Positions 47,601 to 59,894 are shown, counted from the first letter of the stretch. The stretch: DNA of 64,000 nucleotides from Dichetophora obliterata (GCA_963920525.1 OY986438.1:46201288-46265287), one strand, 5' to 3'. Notes: generated from the letters alone by a model not told the origin. A program made the numbers and translations.

Positions 47601-49909
47601 GTAGATTTTTATTTTTACGAGCACACCGAGCACAAGATAAAGTTTAATAAAACGCAGCAGCAGTGAGCCCAGACACAGTGGGGCAATTTACTGAATTATT
47701 ATTCTGTATCGAAAAGAAAGTGCATATCTTATTTTATAATATTTAAATTTGTTGATATTTAAGATGGTAGTATATTGCACCATAGAATTACCCAATTATC
47801 CAAGATTTTTCTTTTATTAAAATTATCGGTTTCTCTTTAATATAACGAGAATTTAAATAAACGTGAGAAATAATATTGTGCACAATTTCTGTACAGAAAT
47901 TTTAACTTCATAAAGATAAAAACGAAAAGGTAGAAAGCTTCAACAAGCTCAATAAAAATATTATACTGAAATAGAGTAATCATTAAACTACAAGGAATTT
48001 AAAAAAAAACATAAATAAAAAAGGTAGAATTTTATATAGGGATTAACTTTGTACATAAAATGTATCTACTTTAAAAAGATATTTGAATAAGAAAGCTGGA
48101 ACGAGTAAAATAAAATAAAAAACAATTTAAACATTTTTCAAAAACAAAAATTGCAAAAAAAAAAGAAAGAAAAAGATATAAGATTTGAAATCGACACAAA
48201 TTTCGTTTTGGTGCTATAGAAAATAATTATTGATTTTGAACCCTGGATCAATTTCAAAATTGATTTGTGTTGGTTTAAAGCCGCAACATTTTGGAAGTTT
48301 ATTTATAATTAATTTATATATTTAATTACTTTTGTCTTCTAATAAAAAAAAAATGCTAAAATTCACAGAATTGATCACAATTTATTATCAAAAAATAACT
48401 TTCTATTGTAAGCCCCGAGCAAATTTTAGTTATTGTTAAATTAATTTAAAATAATTTAAAATATTAAATTGATCGATTTCTGCCAAGGTCATGAATAATT
48501 AAGTATTTGGTTGAGTCAATAGCCAGTTTTCAGTTAAACACTTTAGCTTTCTATCGAAAGCAAAAAACTCGTTACTCAATTCTATATTGAATATCAGCAC
48601 ATTCGTTGAACTCCAAAGAAGAATAGAGAAAAACGAAGAGGCAACTAGAGCAGACAATGCCCCTAGATTTTTAGTTTTGACCTTAAAATACGAACTCATT
48701 GCTTTTAACGTCATATGATTCCGATGAGTTTATTCAAACATGTATAAAATCATATAAAACTTAAACAGTGGGTGGTTGGTCGCAGCAGAATCACTCAAGA
48801 CTACTGTAACGTGACGCTACAATTTTGTACTTTATATTAACTATATTTTAGTAATTCTATTAAATACATTCTATAATGTTAAAAATTAAAAATAATAACT
48901 TCCTATTAATATACACTCATAATCTATAATATTAAAAATGTATTAATTCTATATAATTCTGTGTAAATTAGGTAATCATAAGTTAAATTAGTGTATACAT
49001 GCAGCTTTAAATAAAACATAGAACAACAATCACCGTGACGACCCAAAGCAAACCCATCGACAATAAGCATTACGCATAAACATAACAACAACCATAACAA
49101 GAGATAATACAGGCACAATTTAGCAACCACAGACACCAGTAGTTCGTTTCTACAAATCTTTTCAGAAGTACTCGAATGAAAGTGACGTCAGCCATTCTCG
49201 AAATGTCAAACTTGTTCAGTCGAGTATTAGTGTTTCTGCAACTTGAAACTTATTTTCATCACTTTTATCTTAATAAAGAAGGAAGTTAATTCGCTCATTG
49301 TTTTAAGAGTTGCTGAAACCAATTGGAATTCGTAGAACAAATTTCATTTTTTAAATTCAGCGCTTTAGCTCACTTTCCAAAAATCTTGTGAGAATGAAGT
49401 CGATTGAAAAATGGCAGGTTCTCGGCTTACCACACCTGCAGGAACAGAACAGACGAGAATAACGTCATCGTGACATCAGTTCGAGAAAAGCATGCGAGAA
49501 GAGTTATAGAAACGAGCTACAGAAGCATTAAAAAGACATCACCGTACAACAACAAAAATAAGACTAACCTACAAGTGATCATAGCACATAGCCACGCATG
49601 AATTTGCACAGGCCCTACAAGAAGCCAGTGCTATAATTCTCATGTGGTTCTCCTCAAGATCATATAAATAGAGGCCACAAAATAATTTTAGTTAGAGTTC
49701 CTTTTTAGCTACCCAGCAAAATTTTTGATTCAAATGTGACATGCATTCTTACGGACACTGCTTCCAGAAGACATTCTATTTATTCAATTGTGCTTCTTCT
49801 TAGCCTTATCAAGAAGTGCTTTCAAATGGATTCTCATAAACTACTTCTGGAATACATTCAAATAACATTTAAATTCAATTAAAGAAAAAAAATACACATA
49901 ATTATAATA
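44691..49909. other. Non-coding DNA, nothing recognised
   Basis: AT-rich except 45480-47680, which has balanced composition, CAA/CAG/GAAGTT tracts (for example 46150-46175) and no splice-bounded exon I could defend. A TATAAATA box at 49663-49670 is noted separately. Confidence 0.45.
49663..49670 (+). promoter_or_regulatory. Possible TATA box
   Basis: TATAAATAGAGGCC stands out and has a TTAGTTAGA stretch about 25 nt downstream. The setting might be a decayed LTR, but no LTR boundaries were found. Confidence 0.2.
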
Positions 49910-50791
49910 AAGGGTGGTTAAGTTTTGAGGGCCGATGTTGAATGTGAACCACACCTAAACGTCAAGTTTTTCTGCATTTCATTTGACATTTTCCAATCTC
50001 AGACTAATTCAATTTGAACAATAGAAAGATACTCAATCGAGCAACGCGTAAAAGCTATTCAGGCTTATTATGAAAATGGACGTTCAAATCAAAATGCATA
50101 TTATGCACTTCGTGATTTTTTCGGTCAATTTAATCGTCCAAATGAGTGTACAATCGAAAAAATCGAGCAAAAATTTGAGCAAACTGGGTCTGTAGGAGAT
50201 GTGACACCAGTGCATGCTCGTGCAGCTCGTACTGCAAAAAATATTGCTGCTGTTGGCGATAGTGTGGCTGAAGAGCCGTCCACCTCAACTCGTCGTCGTG
50301 CCCAACAATTGCTCCTCTCACGCTCGTCGTTGATGAACATTATGTATAAAGACTTGCATTTACACGCCTACAAGGTGCAATTGACTCAAGAACTAAAGCC
50401 TCTTGACCATTTCAAGCGTCGTCGATGGTCAGAATGGTAGCAAGAAATGGCAACAGTGGATGATCAATTTTCGAAGAAAATCATCTTCAGTGATGAGGCA
50501 CATTTTCACCTCAGTGGATTCGTCAATAAGCAGAATTGCGGTATTTGGGCGAATGATAATCCAAGAGTGATTGTTGAAAAACAAATGCACCCACAAAGAG
50601 TGACTGTTTGGTGTGGTTTATGGGCAGGCGTCATAATCGGGCCGTATTTTTTCCAAAATGAGGCCGGTCAGGCAGTTACTGTGAATGGTGTTCGCTATCG
50701 TGAGATGATAACGAACTTTTTATGGCCCGAATTGAAAGATATGGATGCGGAAGATATGTGGTTTCAACAGGACGGTGCCACTTGCCTCTGA
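49910..50791 (+). mobile_element. Tc1/mariner element, 3' truncated
   Basis: The 5' end after TA reads AGGGTGGTTAAGTTTTGAGG, typical of a mariner-type inverted repeat about 110 bp ahead of the transposase. The 3' part, including the right inverted repeat, is missing; unrelated DNA begins at about 50786. Confidence 0.85.
50021..50791 (+). pseudogene. Tc1/mariner transposase pseudogene
   Basis: The reading begins at 50021 with ATA where the start ATG is expected (I-E-R-Y-S-I-E-Q-R-V). An N-terminal helix-turn-helix region follows (KAIQAYYENGRS, ALRDFF), then KHL-like HLHAYKVQLTQEL. One in-frame TAG (50438-50440) interrupts it, then the DDE domain continues: IIFSDEAHFHLSG with the first catalytic Asp at 50492-50494, HPQRVTVWCG, GPYFF and WFQQDGAT with the second Asp at 50771-50773. 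The reading is cut just after, so the third acidic residue and about a third of the domain are gone. The enzyme would excise and insert the element at TA. Confidence 0.93.
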
Positions 50792-51330
50792 CAACCCAGT
50801 AGCGGATGGAATATATTCCGAATATATGAAGCATCAATTCCCTTGTAATGACCACTACTTCCGACTTTATTAATTTACTATGCATAAAAGGCCTTACATT
50901 TAACATTGAATGAGACAGGAGGTAAGTGATCGCCTCCCTTCAGCATTACCTAGAAGTTATGGAGTAACATACTACTTGTATTAAGTTATAAAAATCACTG
51001 CATTACTTTTCCTTGTATGCTACATTACAGGTAATGAGGTATGAGTTAATTACTTCTGCTATATGCAGACGCATTACTTTTTTCAAAAATTCCTTACCTG
51101 GTAATTTATTCTGTATTAGTTCTATGGTAGCCACTGGCAAATCCGCTGCTGGGATGCCTCTGCTCAGAAGCTTATGGCTGTGAATTCGCTGCTACTCCTC
51201 TGCTGCGCCTCTGCCGCGCTTCCAGACATATTTTATCATTGTTTATTGTTGTTTACTTAACAAAAATTGTTGACATACATAAGATATAGTCGTTTGCATG
51301 CCGCTATGAACATTGGAGACAACAACATAG
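50792..51330. other. Unclassified insert or repeat after the mariner break
   Basis: CCCAGTAGCGGAT near the left edge and CCCAGCAGCGGAT on the opposite strand near 51145 could be inverted ends. Several GGTAATG/CATTACC elements occur between 50850 and 51110. The rest of the mariner was not found beyond it, so this is not proven to be a simple insertion. Confidence 0.35.
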
Positions 51331-51539
51331 AGATATATAAAAAATAATATTAAATTAAATAAAAAGCTTATAATTAATTACAAATTATTTCGTTTTTAAA
51401 CCAATAAAATAAACTTAGTAAAAAATAAAAAAAATAATATAGAATGAAAAATAGGATATAGATGTAGAATTTAAGATAGATAAAATACAGACGTAAAAGG
51501 AAGAATAGAGAAAGTTAAGAGAAGTGTTCAAAAATTAAA

Positions 51540-52838
51540 TGTTTAAATTTATTATGATTGGAAATAATATCAATATTGTAAGGCAATGAATTGCACGATT
51601 TTATACCACTGACGAAAAACGATCTACTGGAATTTACGAAGCTATATCTAGGGATCATACGGTCCATGTTTCTGCTTGACCTACAATACTCTAACTTTTC
51701 AAAAAGGTATGAAGATTTTTGTGTGTAAATGGTCCGGTGTAGAAAAATGCTTTGTCTAGCTTCAAGCTAGTTTTGTAGGCAACAAACAAGTAATTTTTTA
51801 CTGTGGACCGATATATGATCAAACCTTCCTAGCTATATACATACCGGGCTGCATTATTTAATGTGGCTAAGAACTTGTTCAGCGACCGAGAATCGATTTT
51901 ACAGCATACGACTTCCGATTAAGTTATTGCTGGCATCAACAGTTGCTATACCAGTTTTTTCCTAGTTTCTTGAGGCACAAAGCTTGATTTCATGCGCAGA
52001 CTTAAAAGAACATTGTGAACTTTTTATGCAAGAACTAATTTGATCACAGCAGGATAAAGAAGAGTTTATTTGAAATTCAAGATTGGTGACCTTACAAACT
52101 AGTTTAAGCTTCACGTTGTTAAGTTGAATTGGAGGCAGGCCTTCGTTGCTAAAGGTATTTTTTTTAAATTGGCATCACATAAGATTTTAAGGGGTTCAGA
52201 ATGAGCATTTTATCAATAGCCCAATTTGATATAATGGTTAAGTCCTCATTGACTCTAGCGCATAAATCCTCAACTAGGCCAATGGACCCGGACAAGTAAA
52301 GTTGGTGAAGATGCTTGCTAAAGATGTCATTTATGAACATGGTGAATATCAACGGACCAAATACTGAGTCTTGAGGTGCTCTACTAGATATGCCCTTTAA
52401 CAAAAATACATTTTGTACCACCCAAACTTTTTGAAATCTACCTATCAAATAGCTTTTTAAGAGACGGACTGCAGATTAAGAGAACCAAAAATTTTGGTAA
52501 AGTTTTTGCAGAGGATAGACTGGCTGACGTTGTTGGCCAACTCTCAGAAAACCAGACTGTAGGTGCGACATGAGATTGAATAGGCTCCGGTGGTGGGATA
52601 TCTGTTGGGCAATGAAAGCCTCACACACTTTGGATATCGAAGACAGAAGACTAATTTTACTAATAGAGTGCTCGTTTTTAGAATATTCCCAAGAAAAACC
52701 GAATACCGCATCGATTACCGACGGCCAAATACCAATTACCAAGAGAAAACTTAACCAAATACCAATTACTAAAGCAACTACTAAAATTAAGAAACTGCTA
52801 CAACTGGTGCAAAAGCGACGGGAACGAGTAGCCAACAC
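51540..52838 (-). pseudogene. Non-LTR retrotransposon 2: reverse transcriptase pseudogene
   Basis: Read leftwards: ISKISLLSSISKVCEAFIAQQ and HLQSGFLRVGQ (RT N-lobe), then a deletion, KSYLIGR, RAPQDSVFGPLIF (a decayed GVPQGSVLGPLLF), INDIFSKHLHQLYLSGS where the catalytic YADD box is missing, VNEDLTIISNWA, LNPLKS, then IQLNNVKLKLVCKVTNL, FQINSSLS, and in shifting frames LFEKLEYC and RSFFVSGIKS near the C-terminus. Same CR1/jockey-type group as element 1 and on the same strand, but not obviously the same family. No endonuclease was found upstream. Multiple stops and frameshifts. Confidence 0.85.
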
Positions 52839-53105
52839 ACTTTTTACACACAGACACCCATGTCCCGATTATGAAACGCTGCATACATAGGATATTATCA
52901 TAAGAACGAATTGTTCAATAACCCAGATAAAATATTCGAGAGGAAAATGGCATTATACTAGCATAATTGTGGCAAATGAGCAGAGTTCTGGCAGTATGCT
53001 GAAATGTGATAGCGGCCAGTTTACTTTTTATCAAAAAAGGCTGCCAGAAAGTAGCAGCATGAAGGCATGGAAAAGTCAGTAGAAGGCAGTGTGTCGAAAT
53101 TCGGT

Positions 53106-53257
53106 ATTGTATTGGATGGCAACTGAAATGTTCAAGCAGCTCAAACATTTTTGTTTTTTCAGCAGCAGCCTTCCTACGCACTATAACGGCAGGCATATGA
53201 ACTCTGTTGAATAAAACCTTTATTTTGGCATTGAACTGAAATATTTCGGCAGGCTTA
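53106..53257 (+). repeat. Tandem array of about 110-bp units, left part
   Basis: Units share TTGGCATYRAACTGAWATG, CAGCTYAAAMATKTTTTG and GGCAGGCAYATGAACTCT. One and a half units lie here, and the array resumes at 55411. Confidence 0.6.
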
Positions 53258-54604
53258 TTGCCGTTTTATTCACTTTTTATAATTCGAGCTAACTTGAGCA
53301 GTTTCAATAACTTTTGTTAACTTGACTTTTTGTACAACTTGCGAAGTTAAAAATTTTAATTTATCAAGTTAAAATTTAATTTCATTCAGTTCAAGTTGAA
53401 ATTTTATATGTTGAAGTTAAGTCAAGTTATAAATACTTAAGTTATAAAACATCCCAGGGAATTTTTTGATATTTGATAGGAAATGAGAAAAGAAATGACT
53501 TTTTTAACTTATGAAATGGAAATTTGTTGATGTTGAAGGCAACACAATGTCAAAAAATATATTGTTATTAAAATATATGTGTGCAGAATAAAAATAAACT
53601 GATTTACAAGTTATGGGGGTTTTCAGTTGACGGTGTTTCGAATTAAGATATGTTTTAATTCACTTCGTTAAATAACGAATTAATATGTTAAATATGTTAT
53701 TTAATAAAAATATTTTTAAAAGACAAGCGCTTTCACTAACATTTTAAATTAGCCTGTGTAAGGCGTTTTTGATATTTTTAGTTCTTATTTAAAACATTAT
53801 ATAGTTCTTTGACTTAGAATTTTGTCTTTGTATTTTGATAACAGAAGTGCATAAATTTTAGACCTTCAAAATATGGTCGACGGTTAATCTGAGTTAATCG
53901 GCAAGACCAATTTTTAATTAGTTTGTTTTAATTCGTTTATTAACATGTAAACCAAATATTCTTTTTTTTTAAGAAATCGACTTTGGCGCCTTCTAACATA
54001 TACACACAAAACCAATATTACAAAAATAGTTTCTTTATGTTGACTTGTAACTAAATATGTTAAAATAAACCCGACTGTGATATATAAAATAGCTTGAAAA
54101 TAAATAGTTAATAGTTTAAATTTTTTCCGCTTGAGGATCTAGAAACCTACTTTAAGCGCAATCTTTAAACGCGTTTTTTTTTGGAACGTTTGCTCTTTGC
54201 ATTTTGACATAGCTCTTTTTTAGAAAACTTTTTTTAACCATTTTTTTTATATATAAAAGAATAAGTTGATTTTTTTTTAAAAATGGCGTAAAATGTATTG
54301 TATTATTTTACGTTTCTCTTCGTCAAACTAATATTTACTAAATCGAATGAAAAAAGTTCCATTTTTGACTTAAGTAGAGGTTTGTGGCTTGCAGGCTGCA
54401 CGAGTATTTGCACATGCTCTGTTGAAGTCCTTTCAATGATGCAAATTCAGTCAGTAGAGCTGTTAAACATAAAAAGGCTTATACAAAAATTTAGTAACTG
54501 AAATTAAAATACACCTTACTTATAAACTTACTTATAAACTACTACTTCTTGAGTAGTTGACCACAAAACTGAAATTGGAAAGCTTCATATTCCCTTCAAC
54601 AAAC

Positions 54605-54645
54605 GGATCCAGAAGTAGAAGTTCCACGTAGAAGTTCCACGTTGT
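54605..54645 (+). repeat. Short tandem AGAAGTTCCACGT
   Basis: Two adjacent copies of a unit containing TAGAAGTTCCACG. Confidence 0.8.
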
Positions 54646-54794
54646 GAACTAATGCAAAAATGCAGGTACCTACTACTCATAACTATGCACATAATAACAG
54701 CACTTTCATATTACTACACATCGAAGTTTCTTTTGGCAAACTAATGATTGTAATCTTTGGAGCTGACATCGATCAGCGGAAATTAAATTACGAA

Positions 54795-55070
54795 TATAAA
54801 GTGCAATTCAAGCCCTTGCAAGGACTTTGATCGATCCTCATTTGATTGTGTTCTGCGTGTTATTTAATGTCTGAACACAAAGGATCCAGAACTAAATCAA
54901 CAAGTAATGCAGACTCCAAACAGCTCGTGTTCTTAAGAAGCTTTACTTTGCAGTTATTACTCTCTGAGGTTTATTTTATAATAATTATTAATTTTGTCTC
55001 AGAAGTGAATTAAACCCCTGCCACCACGATTCTTAGCATACTGCATTTTTAACAGATAGCGGAACATATA
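54795..55070 (-). mobile_element. SINE-2 copy 2 (decayed)
   Basis: The minus-strand body matches copy 1 at 44330-44690: CCTCAGAGAGTAATAA, TTTGTGTTCAGACATTAAAT, AACACGCAGAACACAA, GATCAAAGTCC. The head near 54990-55060 is too decayed to show A and B boxes clearly. It lies within the TTA-flanked element. Confidence 0.6.
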
Positions 55071-55410
55071 CCTTTAATATTGTGCATAAGAAAGTTGTGA
55101 ACTGAATCAAATGTTTTTATAGTAAACATTTTTTTTGTCACAGCACAAACATGTGAAAACTTGTGAATGAAGAAAAAAATCATAAGTTACATCAAATATC
55201 CCTAGTTAGAATTTATAACTGGTCATATATTTGGAAGTTAGATAAATCACAAGTTGACAAAAGTTATCAAACGAAAGTTATATCAAATCTTTAATATGTT
55301 AAAATATTTTTGAGAAATTCAAGTGAATAAAATGGAATAACTTTTGAAATCGAATAAATCCCAAAGTTATTCCAACTTATCAAGTTAAAAAGTGAATAAA
55401 ACGGCCCTTA

Positions 55411-55600
55411 AAAGTTTTGTTTTCTACATAACAGAATGCTTTCGCCCTATACTGGCAGGCACATGAACTCTATTAAAGACAAGCATTGTATTGGCATCAA
55501 ACTGATATGGTCTAGCAGCTTAAAAATGTTTTGCTTTCTAGACAACAGAATCATCTCGTTTTATACTGGAAGATGCTTTTATTCTGTCTAACTTTTCTGA
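55411..55600 (+). repeat. Tandem array of about 110-bp units, right part
   Basis: Continues the array at 53106-53257 after the 2.15-kb insertion, with two further degenerate units (GGCAGGCACATGAACTCT, TTGGCATCAAACTGATATGG). Confidence 0.6.
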
Positions 55601-57404
55601 GCTCTAACTTTTTACTGGTTTTATCTTGAAATTTTTGAAAACCTTTTCACATGTAACATGTGAACTTGACAGTTACAATTAATTTTTTTTTGCCAAAAGT
55701 TTGCATAAATAAACGTTATTTAAAAATTTATAAAGGTAAAAGTGCTTTATTCGTTTCAATCATATTTAGTGAAACACTAAGAATCATATTTGGTGGAACA
55801 CAAAACATAATAAATATCATTTACATGTAATGCAAATTTTATTTTTTAATACATTGTGGCAAAATTTACTGTATTTCAGAAGATCTAATATACTGGTGTA
55901 TAAGAGTGACTGCGACCGTCGGTTTTGAATAATTTTTAGTGCATTTGCTAATTACTACATACAAATCTAGTCAATAGTAAAAGTTAAATAGAGTGCTGCT
56001 CCGTCAAAACACCCCATGAATGATAAATTCCTTGGGTCATTCATGAATTTTTTTTCGCATTGATTTCGATACAGTTTGCTATCGTAAATGTCTTCTAGCC
56101 TATCAACATTTTTTTTTCTGCTAAAATGGTGAGCGCTTGTTTGCAGAAATCTGGGCGAAAAATAATTGCTTGCAGCTGTGCCCCTATTGAAAAGGTGAGC
56201 AGATATCCGAATTCGTCAGTGCTATTATATTCCTCGCATTTCCTTTTACTGGTTTGTAACAGTTGTTGCAGTGCGCCGTACACTCAATAGCGGAATTTAT
56301 TTTAATGAAATTTTTCTTAAAGACATAAGTGGAGATGGGCGTTTTAGGGCATATGGATGAAATCAATCAATTCCCTCCCACAAACTGCTTAATTCAGAAC
56401 CACTTAGTTTGTGTCGTAAAATCTATCAGATGTTGATACTGGAGATCCTAGAACAAATCGATCTTTTCCAGCAATCGGAGCTTCACTATCTTCGTCGGAT
56501 GCACAAGTTTTTGATTCTGGGAAGGATGACTGACCAGCGAATTCATCTTCTTAATTAAAAACTTTAACTGATTATACGGTACTAACATTTCTCTGTCAAA
56601 TTTCGTTTAGGAAATCTGCTTAATTTTTGCGTTTCACCATTCGTTTCATAAAACTGTTCGCACACGTAGTCTCTGGAATTGTTTCTCTAGTGCAATGCTA
56701 TTATACCCACTGGAGTGGATTCCCTTCTTTGTTTGGGTTTGCTTACCTGATATACTAAAAATAAACTTTTTTTTGAAAAAACTTAGAAATTTACGTTTGA
56801 AAAATCTCACTCAAAATTTTATGTCACAACATCAAAGCCGTTCAAAATTTAGGTGATCAAAAAAATTGACAAACCCAAGGAACAAAAACTGTTAGTTAAA
56901 TAAAATAAGCTCAAATATATAAAATATATAAGAGAAACCAATATTTTGCATTCAATGCCATGTTAATGCCCCATCCAATTGCCTGCCACTCACTACCTGC
57001 ATGTATTCTGCTCTGAATATTCCCTACCAACGGGCTTCCACTGAACGCCACTTGCATGCTCTCTTATACATTTTTGAGCCTCTGTTAGCCAGTATGCTGT
57101 TCTGTACAGTGGCAGTCAACTGGCTGGTTTTGGTACAATTCCCGCCCTACCCTGCCAAAATTGGGCCAAAATAATTTAATTTCTATTCCAATTAACAGAC
57201 TACCTGTCTGTTTATTGGAGTTAATTTTCTGGTCAAAAATTTTGTCAGGGGTAAGGACATAACTTTAATTATATTCACAACCAATGTCTTGCATTTAATA
57301 CTAAATTATTTGTGAGAACTTCTAGATCTTTCACAGGATCCTGGAGTGACTGAGCCAAACCTCAGCCTGTTTGTAAGACCATTTCACACTACTGAATATG
57401 AAAC
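55601..57404. other. Non-coding DNA, nothing recognised except 56404-56553
   Basis: 56100-57240 is less AT-rich. AACCAATRTYTTGCATTYAATRC occurs at about 56937 and 57280. No gene is supported. Confidence 0.45.
56404..56553 (-). CDS. Unrecognised short acidic reading frame (doubtful)
   Basis: A minus-strand frame of about 49 codons ends at a stop at 56404-56406 and contains EDEFAGQSS, CASDEDSEAPIAG and SDRFYDTN. It has no start codon; an AG lies just upstream (TTAATTAAG), so it could be a terminal exon or a transposase scrap. Its composition is unlike the AT-noise frames around it. I do not recognise it. Confidence 0.2.
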
Positions 57405-57500
57405 GGGTAGCTCCTTCCAAAACAGTCTGTTTAGTCTGCTGTGTGATTGATTTTTTATAGAGTTGTTTTTGTTGTTGTTACCTTCTTCAAAACTTACTTG
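57405..57500 (+). repeat. Dispersed repeat R1, copy 2
   Basis: Matches 5213-5312 in the same orientation. Confidence 0.6.
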
Positions 57501-57607
57501 ATCTAAATAGCTTATAACTAAAATCATGTAAAATTTCAAAGAATACACCACATTTAATTATCAAAAATTAAAATCATATTCTTTAAACGAAATTTAAGCA
57601 AACATAA

Positions 57608-57799
57608 ATTCATCACTGCTAAATAGTTTTCTACTAGAACTAAACGTAAAATATGAGAATAAATGATTCCAGCAGAACATAACGTAGAAAACGAAAACCA
57701 ACTATTCATCACTGCTAAATAGTTTTCTACTAGAACTAAACGTAAAATATGAGAATAAATGATTCCAGCAGAATTTAACGTAGAAAACGAAAACCAACG
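57608..57799 (+). repeat. 96-bp tandem duplication
   Basis: Units 57608-57703 and 57704-57799 are almost identical, differing near CAGAACATAACG against CAGAATTTAACG. Because 96 is a multiple of three and a minus frame is open, it mimics a repeated 32-residue peptide; there is no other coding evidence. Confidence 0.95.
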
Positions 57800-59394
57800 A
57801 TTCCAGGATAAGCAGATATTAATTTGCTCTACCACTTATATTCAAACTTAATAATATCTCTATAGAAAAAAGCAATAGCTTAAGTGCCCCGTATCTAAGA
57901 CAAGTTAAGAGATATTGAGAGATATATTATAGTAATTTTGAGTAGGAAAAGATACCTAACCTCTGATTTTAGGATACTAATAAAAAGTTAGAGAGTAGCT
58001 GTTCTAAAATTAAATTAAATATCGTGCAGAGTTTAAAGAGTAATAGACGAAACTAGGATAGAGTTGTTTTTTAAAAATTTTCACTGTATTGAGTTAAAAT
58101 AGTCTTTAAACGTTCAAAAGAAAACATTTAATAAAATATTTCTGTTACTCATAATTAAAATTTTTTCTATGCATTTTTCCATCGATGTAGTCCTTTATTA
58201 GTTTTCAGATTTAAATCTCAAGATATATTTGAACAAATCCGTGTCAGCTCTACTGTGCTACATTCTTCATGGCCATCATTTAGAGCTGTTGTTAGTTAAA
58301 CAGTTTACAACCGCCTCTATAATGCGAGGCCACACGCATCGTATGTGTAACGAAGTTACGATTTTTGATGATGTTCAGTGAAAATGGAAAATTTTACTTT
58401 TATTGCCTGCAAATCTAAAATTATTTTAAATGTGTATTAAAATGCTGCTCACTCGAGGGATTTATTTTTATGGCATTAAGCAAAACGGTGTGTGTGTGAG
58501 TGTGTGTGGTAGTGTAGTGTGCGCTCCATAAATGTATCAAGTGCATGACTGAACATAGAACAACTGACTGCGCCAGTTTGAGTTGTTTTACTTATCACAA
58601 AAGCGTGTTTTGTGCACTTTGCATATTGCTTTTGTAAGCTGACTTAAATAATTTCACTGAAATAATACGTGTTATTATAATAATTCAGTATTTTGTTGAA
58701 ATTATTGAATATGAAATATGCTTTGCTGGTTGACAGAAAGCCAGTGAAAAAATGTAGGCTAAAAAGTTACAATGTGATTTGAGTGCTGTAACACAGATTA
58801 CGCGTAAGTTACATAAAATATTAATAAAAAATCCTAAAAACTGGTTAGCATTTCAATGCCTGCCTAAAGTTTTTGAAAATATTTGCATAGATATATGCAA
58901 TATTTTTTCCTAAAGCCCATGAGTATGGACGTATTTAAATTTTATAGAGTGAATTGAACAAAATATTTTTTACAACATAACTTATACTTTGACACTATTT
59001 TGAATTGCATATTTGACCTATTAAGAACAATTTGCTTAACGTATTAATCCTTTGCTTGTATAGTGTTAAGATTTTTTAATGTTAGTGCTCAAAAAGTCTA
59101 CTTCTTAAGAATTTAGTTACGGAATTAGTTGTTGGTTCAACTCTCGTAATAATTGATCAATAAAATTCCTCAGATTTTGCATAAATTACTTATTTAATTG
59201 GTTATTAAAAAAAAATAAATAAAATTATATATTAAAAGCCTAAAAAAAATTGTTACCATTTAATGTCTGCGCATTAAATTTTTTAAAATACTCGCGTCTA
59301 TTTTAAAATGATTTCCAAAATATTTTAGCTGCTATTATAACCACCAGTGAGCTTAACCATTTTGCAAAAACTTTAAAAAAAATCATGTTTTTCG
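57800..59394. other. AT-rich non-coding DNA, nothing recognised
   Basis: A short GT tract at 58487-58510. No supported gene. Confidence 0.55.
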
Positions 59395-59830
59395 TAAATA
59401 TATTGGTGCAATAGTTGTAAAAAAATAAACTATCAAAAATTAAAGACCGGAAAAAGTTCTTCAAATCTGCATCAAAAAATTTTAAAGTTTTGCAATCGGA
59501 TTAAAGATAATGCTGTTTTTCATGCATGTTTTTGATTCTTATTTATTTTGTTTCTATACAAAAACTTTCAAAATTGAAGAAACTTCATTACTTTTTTTAT
59601 TTAATTTCTTACAATAATTTTTCAGTATTTATTTTACAGTTAATAATATTTTAGCCTTAACATATATAAATTTTAGTAATACTGACTAGGAATGCAAGCT
59701 CTCAAAACTTTTCAAACGATATCTTGAAAATGAGGATCGCATTAGATATAATGAAGTTATTTGAGTTTTAGTGAAAATACTGTAGGAATCGTTTTAAAAT
59801 AAACCTGGGTTAATTTTTAAAAGGGTAAAA
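59395..59830 (+). repeat. Copy of the 10.1-10.9 kb foldback right arm and core
   Basis: Aligns with the minus strand of about 10400-10815: AATCTGCATCAAAAAATT, CATACAAAAACTT, TTCAGTATTTATT, AATATTTTAG and AATAAACCTGGG. Confidence 0.6.
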
Positions 59831-59894
59831 ATTTAACTTTTGTGCCCAAACAAGTCAAGGAACAATTACATAATATCTAGTTACTTCACGCATT

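Larger units (their letters stand above)
53258..55407. mobile_element. 2.15-kb TTA-flanked TIR element (PIF/Harbinger-like)
   Basis: Left end TTGCCGTTTTATTCACTTTT; right end on the opposite strand GGGCCGTTTTATTCACTTTT. TTA flanks both sides (53255-53257, 55408-55410). The insertion splits a unit of a tandem array, which supports both boundaries. The subterminal 150 bp are rich in AAGTTAA/AACTTG motifs in inverted arrangement. No transposase frame was seen. SINE-2 copy 2 lies inside. Confidence 0.75.

Noticed and set aside
49137..49880. Solo LTR retrotransposon terminus
   Set aside because: A TATA box is present, but no TG...CA boundaries, no poly(A) signal in place and no target duplication were found.
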